Below are positions 56,828-64,000 of a DNA stretch of 64,000 bases, one piece after another. The stretch covers positions 496,001-560,000 of the forward strand of contig NGZR01000008.1 in the NCBI GenBank assembly GCA_002197995.1, given 5' to 3'. Within the stretch, counting starts at the first letter, position 1. Every line of letters begins with the position of its first letter. This DNA is from Gaeumannomyces sp. JS-464. Lineage: Eukaryota; Ascomycota; Sordariomycetes; Magnaporthales; Magnaporthaceae. The position numbers and the translations under genes are program-made. The notes below the pieces were generated by a model that worked only from the letters and a program-made list of their open reading frames with translations, ran no database searches and was not told the DNA's origin.

Positions 56828-58515
56828 ATGCGGGACCCTCAACGCCTCCTCGCGGCAGCGCGTCCGCTCCTGCGCCGGCTCGTCGTCTCAAAAAAGCTGC
56901 TCATCGCCGCCGTCGTGCTGGCGCTGGTCACGGTCAATCACCTGTCAGACAATGCCATAGGCGACGCCGTTTGGCGGCCCCCCGCCGTCCCGGACGATCC
57001 CCGGGCGCCTGGGACCAGCATCCTATCGTGCTGCTCCACCAGCAGGCCGAGATCGAGCACCAGGCCTTTCTCAACCGGCAGTCCAGGACCCCCGACGAGG
57101 CCGAGGCGGTCTACAGGCGCCGCTACGGCAGGGACCCGCCGCCCGGCTTCCGGCGATGGGTCGGGTATGCCTTGGCTAACAGGTCGCCCGTTATTGACGA
57201 CTTCGACATGATCGCCGAGAGCGTCCACCCCTTCCTAAAGCACAACGCCGCCGAGCTAAAGGGGCGGATCGACGCCGTGCTGCGCGACAAGCTCGCAGAC
57301 CAGGTCAGCATATGCAAATTCGAGGCCGGAAAGTTCACGTCGGGGTGCCGCATGTGGGGCACGCCGATGAACGCCCTCCTGGGCGGCGCGCGGGAGCTGG
57401 TGCCGGACCTCGAGCTCCTGATCAACTTTCTGGACGAGCCGTCGCTGCTGCCGACGGAGGAGGCCGCACGGCACAACGGCAGCGCAGCGGCGCCGTGGAC
57501 AGACCTGGGCCGTCACTCCATCGCGGCGGCCGTGAACGAGAGCTGCAAGGCCCAGGGGCGCCAGTCGAGCCCGGACACGCCGCCACCCAGCGGCGACCAC
57601 TTCGGCATCCCCTTCGTCACCAACCCCGCCAGCGACCGGGACCTGTGCCGGCACCCGGAGTTCGAGTCGCAGCACGGGTTCGTCGCGTGCCCCACGACCC
57701 TCAAGCGCCTGGCCTCGTCGGTCCCGGTCCTGTCGCAGTCGGCGCCGTACCCGTTCGCCGACATCATCTTCCCCAGCCACCTGTACTCGCGCGGGTCGAA
57801 CCAGCCCAGCAAGTGGTCGGACCGCATGTGGGGCTCCAAGCGCAACGCCGCCTACTGGGCCGGGTCGACGACGGGCGGCGAGTGGTCGTCGGGCACGTGG
57901 CGCAGCGGCCTCCGGCAGCGGCTCGTCGCGCTCGCCACGGGCAAGGCCGCCGACGACGGCAAGCATGCGACGCTCCTCCGCCACGACCCCGCGACCGGCA
58001 GGATCGTCCCGCAGGCGGGCGCCGCGGTCGACACGTCCATGTTCGAGGTGCGGTTCACAAACATGATCAACTGCGACGTCGTGCCGGCCGCGTGCGACGA
58101 GCAGCGCCGCTTCTTCGGCGTCCCGCCCGAGGGCACCGCGCGGCACCCGGGGTCGCGCGCGCTGCGGTACCAGCTCGCGCTGGACCTGGACGGCAACAGC
58201 TTCAGCATGCGCTTCTACCGCTTCCTGGCCTCGCGCAGCTGCCCGCTCAAGGTCACCGTCTTCCGCGAGTGGCACGACGAGCGCCTGCGCCCGTGGCTGC
58301 ACTACATCCCCATCAGCGTCGGCATGAAGGAGCTGCCCGAGGTCGTGAGGTTCCTGACCAGGACCGCGACCGGCCAGCGCATCGCGCACCGCGTCGCCGA
58401 GGCGGGCAGGGAGTGGTATCCAAAGGCCGTCTCGCCCGCGCACCAGGGGATTTACCTGTACCGGCTGATGCTGGAGATGGCGAGATTGCAAGACGACGGG
58501 CGGAAGGCCGGGTAA
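56828..58515 (+). CDS. GT90/CAP10-like glycosyltransferase, type II membrane protein
   Basis: The start at 56828 (MRDPQRLLAAARPLLRR) leads into a single signal-anchor segment (KKLLIAAVVLALVTVNHL, residues about 23-40), placing the catalytic domain in the Golgi lumen. The CAP10/GT90 domain occupies the rest of about 560 residues. Motifs include RSPVIDDFDMI, FADIIFPSHLY, KRNAAYWAGSTTGG, MFEVRFTNMINCD, YQLALDLDGNSFSMRFYRFL, and VTVFREWHDERLRPWLHYIPI near the C-terminus. Members transfer sugars such as xylose or glucose, for example in cryptococcal capsule synthesis; the acceptor here is unknown. The frame slips once near 57000 in a C run. The remaining 514 codons are uninterrupted. Confidence 0.85.
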
Positions 58516-58830
58516 AGATGTTTGGAAATCATTGAACAAGTTTATAGAGCTTTAATATTTAGGGACGCAGGTAACACGCCCACGTTGGCAACTTGAAAGC
58601 GGCGCGCTATGGACTGTGATGTGCTCCAAGTTGGTGAGCTGGGGCTGGAAACAAGTATCGGACGCCTATGAACCGACTATATTAAGTGGCTGGGTGAAAC
58701 CACAGTTACCCCTGGGCGCATTTATGATCAAGCATGATCAAAGCATGATGCACGCGAATTTCACGCGAATTTTACCGTTTTATCACTCACCAATCCTTTC
58801 GTTATCCCACGCCCGTCTCCCGATCACCAG
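58516..58830. other. Short intergenic region between convergent genes
   Basis: This is the 3' side of two convergent genes. No terminator-like structure is claimed for this eukaryotic region, and nothing else is seen. Confidence 0.4.
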
Positions 58831-59548
58831 CTAGTTCTTACGCCGCGCAACCTTGCGCCGCACAACCTCAAACATCTCGGCCAAGTCCACCTGATGCTCT
58901 GCAGGCGAGGCCCAGTCCGGGTTCTGATATTCGAACCCGAAGCGCGGGCGGAAGGCGCGGTACAACGCGTGGCGCGGCGGCCCAGCTCGGCCTCGCGGCC
59001 GGCCCAGGTTTCGAGCGCGGCGAGCATGCTGTTGACGATGACGGCCACGTCGCCGCCGTGCGCGTCGGCCCAGGCGCTCAGGGCCGGGTTGTGGACGTGC
59101 CAGGCCCGGTCGCGGATGTCGGTGATGTAGACGCCGAAGCCCATGAGCCTGGTCTCGTAGGAGGGCATGCGCGCGTAGGCGAGGGTGAGGCGCCCCTCCG
59201 TGTCGGTGTCCCACCTCCCGAGCTGGTTCAGCACGAACCGCTCGCCCGCGGTCCTGAAGCTCAGGAAGTGCTGCAGGACCTGCGCGCCGGCGGCCAGGCA
59301 GGCGTCCCAGCGCACGTCCTTGTGCTGGAACTGGGCGACCGAGGACGCCCAGAGCCAGAGCAGAGCAGGACGCTGTGGGGGACGGCGATCTTGGTGGATT
59401 CGTTGCCGAGACTCAAGAACGCGGCGACGTCCTGACGGGGAACGTACCCTGGGCGCTGATACCAGGAGTCGAGGACACGGTCCACCTCAGCCGCATTGAT
59501 GGAGCGCTGCTGCTTGCGGCCGGTGTTGGGCTGGAGAGAATGAGCCAT
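58831..59548 (-). CDS. Hypothetical fungal protein, about 240 aa (two frameshifts)
   Basis: The start at 59548 (MAHSLQPNTGRKQQRSINAAE) and stop at 58831 give a soluble protein in three frame segments, with slips near 59360 and 58975. Recognisable but unnamed stretches are YQRPGYVPRQDVAAFLSLGN, LSFRTAGERFVLNQLGRWDT, YARMPSYETRLMGFGVYITD and a basic C-terminus (VRRKVARRKN). It has no signal peptide and no membrane segment. Codon composition supports coding. I do not recognise the family. Confidence 0.55.
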
Positions 59549-60113
59549 GGTTGCGCGGTGATATTTTGGCGGTGGTTTACTTGTGTCTAGCGCTACTCTG
59601 TCGGGGCAGGTGAGGTGAAGTTCAAGAATGTTGCCATCTGAGAGACTCGCACAAGGCCAGTCTGCTTGTGGTCTCGAGTTTATAGGAAAGGTGTGCTACA
59701 CGGGGGAAGGGGTGGGATGAAAGAAATACTATGAACAAAGGATATGATACTCCCAGTGAGGCACTTGGTGTTTGCAACACAAAAAAAGGCCGTTCGATAC
59801 AAAGGCCCGTTAAAAGGACGACGATTGGCACGCGCACCACCACTCCTCCCTACGTTTTTCGGCGTCATTGTGTCCCTCTTCATCTGCTACCCGGGCGACC
59901 ACACCAAAGCAGGCGGATACCACGACAATCGATGATGCAAAGGGCAAAATAGTTTCCTTTTGATATAGGGTATTTACATCGTTCCACCCGACTTCCAACG
60001 TTGTGTTGCGCAGAAAAAAAGGGGTGTTGCTCATAAATACATAGCCGGGCTTCCAACATTCTCTTCGGAATTTGCAGCCCCTCCAACACTTCCCATTCCA
60101 TTCGACCTCTCCA
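59549..60113. other. Intergenic region between the unknown gene and the transporter
   Basis: No coding sequence is recognised. Open frames on both strands (59744-59935 plus, 59880-60101 minus) lack domains. Confidence 0.4.
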
Positions 60114-61670
60114 TCAGAAAATCGAGTTGTCGGCGCACGTAAAGGGGGCGTTGATGCTGTTCTCCGGGTCGTCAAACACGTCCTGCAGGCCCATGGCGGC
60201 CGACCAGAGGCCCGCCGAGTTCATAAAGAGCGTCGTGACGATGATGAGCGCGTTCACGACCGTGAGCGAGATCTTGCGCCAACCCGTGAGCATGGGCCTC
60301 CCCCAGAACAGGTTGAACCACAGCACGGCCGCGAACCCGAACGTGAACCAGGCGATAAAGGTCGCCGACGCGATGGACAGGATCGAGTCGAAGATGGGGA
60401 TCGCGTTGGCCAGGACGTAGGCCAGGACCCAAAACACGACGGCGCAGCCGACCCAGACGGCCCAGCTGCGGGCCGTGCGGGCCGTGAGCTCGCCCGTGGC
60501 GCCGAGCCGCTTCATGGCGACGACGTACATGTACTTGATGCCCGTGTGGCCGAAGACGCAGCCCGAGGCGAAGACGCAGGGCAGGGCGACGGCGTAGGCG
60601 ACCTTTGCGGGGATGACGGGCGCCGAGCCGAGCGAGGGGCTGGTGACGCGCTCGCAGGCCAGGCCGTAGATGGTGACGCCGGCGACGATGTAGAGGGGGA
60701 TGGTGAAGGCCTGCAGGGCCCAAGCGGCAAACATAAAGTCCCTGGACGGGTCCTTCATCTCGGCCATGTAGCTGACGAAGCCGACGTTGCCGGCGTAGGC
60801 AAAGGCCACGTTGAGGCAGGCGTTCATGCCGTCGCGGAAGTTGGGGAGGCCGACGGCGAGCATCTCGACGTCGGCCCGGGACCACTCGGGCGGCGCGTTC
60901 TGCGGGTGGCCGACGCCGAGGCTGATGTTGACGATGAAGACGGCGGCCACGATGGAAATGGTTGACGGGATGCCGACGCGGGCGACGAACTAGAAGTTGC
61001 GCGGTAGGCACAGCAGGAAGCAGACGAGGGCCGAGACGCCGATGAAGCCGGCTGTGCACATGGCGTGCTCGGTGATGGTGTTGAAGGCCACCGACAGCGT
61101 CACCGACATGGAGCCGCAGGTAAGGATGAGGTCGAAAACCAGGCTAGCGCCCATGATGATCTCGAGCGGGCGCCCGCCGACGATGTAGGCCATGTCGACG
61201 AGGTTGACGACGTGGGGGTGCCGGCGGTAGAACTGCAGCAGCTCGTAGGCCGTGTAGGTCGACAGCAGCCCGATGCCGATGATGGTGATGATGGCGGGCA
61301 CGATGCCCAGCACGCGCACGACAGCGGGCAGGGCCAGGATGCCGAGGCCGATCTGGTTCGTGATGAGCACGAGCGTGGCGTCCCATTTGCTCATGGTGCG
61401 ATAGTCGCGCCCGCCCTCGCCGAAGATGTTGCCCGTTGTCACCGGCGCCGTGGTGCCGCCGAGTCCGTCCGCGATGCCCTTCTTGCCCCTGTACCCAGAG
61501 GCGTCGTACATCTCGCCGGCTGGGGCGACGCTGCCGCCGGCCCAGCGGTTGTTGTCCGACCCCGAATTCTCGCCATCCACGGTCCGGTCAATGGACGACT
61601 TCTCGGCCTTGGCATCTGTAGCGCCGTCTGTGGCCATGCCGCGCTGCGCATTCCACCTAGAGTCCGCCAT
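60114..61670 (-). CDS. Amino-acid transporter (AAAP family) with an in-frame TAG
   Basis: This is a membrane permease of the amino acid/auxin permease family, about 518 residues and around eleven hydrophobic segments. The start at 61670 (MADSRWNAQRGMATDG) is followed by an about 90-residue hydrophilic N-terminus. The first membrane block begins SKWDATLVLITNQIGLGILALP, the hallmark of fungal AAAP proteins. Later segments include VGFVSYMAEMKDP and the last two helices ending at DNSIF. After LPRNF a TAG stop (60990-60992) interrupts an otherwise continuous frame, with FVARVGIPSTISI following directly. The two halves are in the same frame, so this is a nonsense codon, not an indel. It is probably a pseudogene or contains a sequence error. 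Confidence 0.82.
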
Positions 61671-62859
61671 TGCTGCACCTGTCCTGGCCTGGCCCGACGC
61701 AAGGGCAGGAAGGAAAGAGGACAGGCTAAGCCACGGTGTTGGGGCAGTGCTCGGATATGGTGACCAAGGCGACGAGATGATTGTCCCACAAGAGTTCCAC
61801 CGAGCTAGGCGTCCAACGTAGGAGCGGCGAGTGAAGGCGGGCGGATCTCGATGTCGAGCTCGGTGTCTTCAGCGAGGGCTCTGGGAGATGCTCGCTTCAT
61901 ATGCCTGTTCCTTATCTCTCCCCTCGCATCGAAAAGTTCTGGAAATCGCCATTCCCGCCGATCTTTGGACACACACGCGCGGAAACTGGAGCCCACAAGG
62001 CTTCGCCAACGTCATGTGTCTTCCTCGGCGCTTCTACAGGCCAACGTCATGGCATGTCATGCTGCTCGCCGCTCCGCCCCAGTGGCCTCGTCGAAGGTCG
62101 TATTGGCATGCAACATGCTTTGGAGAGACCACGCGACCTCCGCAGCTTCCCCACAGGAATCGCATGTCCTGCCGTCGCTTTTGTGCCATGAACCTTAGCA
62201 GCCCCAGGACCCGAGGACTTGCCCGATGAAGCAGGCATATAACACGCCGCCAAGAGTCGCCGTCGTCCGTCACCATTGGGGCCTGCTGGAGACTGCTCGG
62301 CCCGCTCGGCAGTCGTCACGCGGCTCGGCCACGGCGACGCTGCACCACAACCAAGATCTCCGGCACTTGGCGTCGTTCCGACGGACCCGTTCTTGGCCCC
62401 TGGGAGAGGATCAACACACGTTGTCTGCCCGCAAACACGCAAAATCCCGCAGCGGTGTGAGCAAACGAAAATAGCCGATACCACTTGCACGAGTAATTGC
62501 TGGAGCCCAGTGCAGCGCCCTTGGTCTGCAGGCAGCGCTGCCCAGCGCCAGACCGACGACGAAAGACCTCTCGGTCAAGCCAAGTCCTAAATCTTGCTGT
62601 TGGTTAATAGTACAACCCCGCAGCACCAAGGCAGCAGCTATTCGGCCAAGAGTCTGGGAAGCTGCCCAGGCTTGACTGCTGGTTAAAAGCCACCATCTCC
62701 AATAAGTGAGTTGGTGCAGCTTTACGTGCTAATAATCCAAAATGATAGGTGAGGGGCAGTAGTCGAGGGATCAACTCCGCGCGGTTGTGCAATAGCCAGG
62801 TAAGACATGGGGGATACAACCCTATTCACAACCCCCTCGGTTCACCTCGCCGACGAGGC
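61671..62859. other. Intergenic region upstream of the transporter
   Basis: Open frames (61831-62229, 62047-62490, 62276-62590) overlap on both strands and show no domain, signal peptide or splice-compatible extension. Confidence 0.4.
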
Positions 62860-63915
62860 TCAGTGCAATTCCGATGGATGTCCAGGGGTTCCCAGAGGGT
62901 AGTTCAGCGGAAGCTCGGCCGTCTGTTGCGTCGGTGGCTGCTGAGGGTGCCACTGCTGCTCCTGTTGCTGTCCATAGTTCCGCTGAGCTGGCTGATGATT
63001 ATGCTGGGGGTTCGTAGAGAACCCCTGCGCCGCGGCCACTGGGAGCTGCCCCTGCGCTAGCTTTTGCTGGTTTCTCGCATACGCCCCCGTATCCACGTAC
63101 TGAGATTGCCGGAGGTGGTGCTGACCCGTTGATATAGTAGCTGCAGGATTGGTAGTGGATGTGTGGGCGATCTGTCCTCCTGAACTCTGCTGCGCCTGAT
63201 GCGGCGGGTGCTGATCTCCGTTCTTGGGCCTGCGCGACCTTTGCACGATGAGGCAGATGGCAAATACGACCAACCCAATCACAGCCACGCCTCCGACGGC
63301 GCCACCCACGATCGCGGCGACGGGCGTCGAGGACGACTCCCCGCCTCCTCCCCCGCCGGCGGCCGAGGTTGTCGTGAACATTGTGCTCGTCAGTGTACCC
63401 TGCGTGCTACTCGTGGTCGACGAGCGCGCGCCGCTACTCGTGAGCAGGGCGGGCGGGGTGGCCAGCAGACTCTCGACGCCGGCGGAGCTTTGGCACTGGA
63501 GGATCGAGAAGAGGCGGCTCGGGGTAGCCGAGGTGGAAAAGATGAGGGTATAGCAGGCCGGGCTGGACTCCCAACAGCAGATGGTGCGCGGGCCCTTGCT
63601 GGCGCAGGCGCCGCGCTGCGAGGCCGAGAAGTCGAGGCATGCGGAGAACATGGTTGAAGTGCAGTCGGTGTACTGGCCCGTGCAGCAGTCGATGTTGCCG
63701 ACCCCGTCATTGGTGCAGTATCCTGAGCCCTTGACGCAGGTCACGGCGAGGGCTACAAATGGGTTTTATCGTCAGAACATCGTGCCTAACAAGTGACCGG
63801 AGCGGCAGGTATAACGGGACGACAAAGAAAAGATGGCCGCACATGGATATCCGGAGACGAAGCCGCAAGTGTCGGTACCCATCGAGTAGGGCTGCTGCCG
63901 TTTGAAGAGCTCCAT
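62860..63915 (-). CDS. Single-pass membrane protein with Cys-rich ectodomain (5' end probably incomplete)
   Basis: The main exon (63752-62860) encodes a Cys-rich ectodomain (VTCVKGSGYCTNDGVGNIDCC, CLDFSASQRGACA, TICCWESSPACYTLIF). A Ser/Thr-rich stalk, a membrane helix (AIVGGAVGGVAVIGLVVFAICLIV) after a Gly/Ser hinge, a basic stop-transfer RSRR and a Gln/Pro-rich cytoplasmic tail follow. The layout is like fungal cell-wall stress sensors (Mid2/WSC-type). An upstream exon ends at 63843 and supplies SMGTDTCGFVSGYP; the 90-bp intron runs 63842-63753 (GTGCGG...TGTAG). MELFKRQQ (63915) is the first in-frame Met in the window but gives no signal peptide, so the true start is probably further upstream, beyond the window. 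Confidence 0.6.
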
Positions 63916-64000
63916 CCGGGCGAAGGCCGGCTTCGGCGCGTCGGTCGGCCGTGGGCTCCATCCTACCCTGGCATCCGGGTTATGCTCCTCCCCTGATATC

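Noticed and set aside
57256..58539. 427-codon open frame on the minus strand
   Set aside because: It lies opposite the well-supported GT90 gene and is Arg/Ala/Val-rich, a shadow of GC-rich codon use.
60072..60965. 297-codon open frame on the plus strand
   Set aside because: It is antisense to the amino-acid transporter, with Gly/Asp/Arg-rich low complexity and no domain.
60985..60998. Stop-codon readthrough or recoding in the transporter
   Set aside because: No recoding signal is visible; nonsense mutation or sequence error is simpler.
33000..64000. A secondary-metabolite gene cluster around the GMC, DenD-like, SDR and AttH-like genes
   Set aside because: No polyketide synthase, peptide synthetase, terpene synthase or cluster regulator is present, and unrelated genes intervene.

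Overview
The window is nuclear DNA of a filamentous ascomycete (Pezizomycotina), probably a Sordariomycete-like, plant-associated species. The evidence is short GT-AG introns (about 50-140 bp) with CTAAC/CTGAC-type branch sites, a HET-domain gene, a necrosis-inducing NPP1-type gene, a GH6 glycoside hydrolase, a GMC oxidoreductase, and transposons carrying the signature of repeat-induced point mutation (RIP). In the AT-rich blocks CpA/TpG is scarce, CpG is kept, and TAA/TAG stops replace CAA/CAG/TGG codons. The species cannot be named from this sequence.

Layout. (1) 1-14.3 kb is an AT-rich RIP graveyard. It holds two copies of a pogo/Fot1-like DNA transposon (1-875 minus; 3042-4901 plus), a Tad-like LINE on the minus strand (about 7.4-14.2 kb) with recognisable endonuclease, reverse transcriptase and ORF1, and a 1.7-kb Copia-type LTR element that carries only gag and is inserted inside the LINE ORF1. 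(2) 14.3-18.9 kb is GC-rich: an ankyrin-repeat gene and a short-chain dehydrogenase broken by many indels. (3) 18.9-33.0 kb is transposon DNA again: one pogo element with near-perfect 48-bp inverted repeats (18898-20757), then a nest. A second pogo element (21787-33002) is split inside its catalytic domain by a Ty3/Gypsy chromovirus (22677-31901). One LTR of that chromovirus holds a further pogo copy and the other holds a solo LTR. Target-site duplications support each step. (4) 33-64 kb is a GC-rich gene block: DenD-like epimerase, HET protein, GMC oxidoreductase, GH6 protein, NLP-type gene, small secreted proteins, CCCH zinc-finger protein, AttH/CrtC-like lipocalin enzyme, GPI-type Cys-rich protein, GT90/CAP10 glycosyltransferase, an unknown protein, an amino-acid transporter with an in-frame stop, and a Cys-rich single-pass membrane protein running toward the window end.

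The genes do not form one obvious pathway. Taken together (secreted degradative or oxidative enzymes, an NLP-type gene, small secreted proteins, HET and ankyrin proteins beside RIP-mutated repeats), they look like a fast-evolving accessory or subtelomeric region of a 'two-speed' fungal genome. Many GC-rich genes need one or two 1-base corrections, often in mononucleotide runs. This could be consensus error in the assembly or real decay, so protein models here are approximate.
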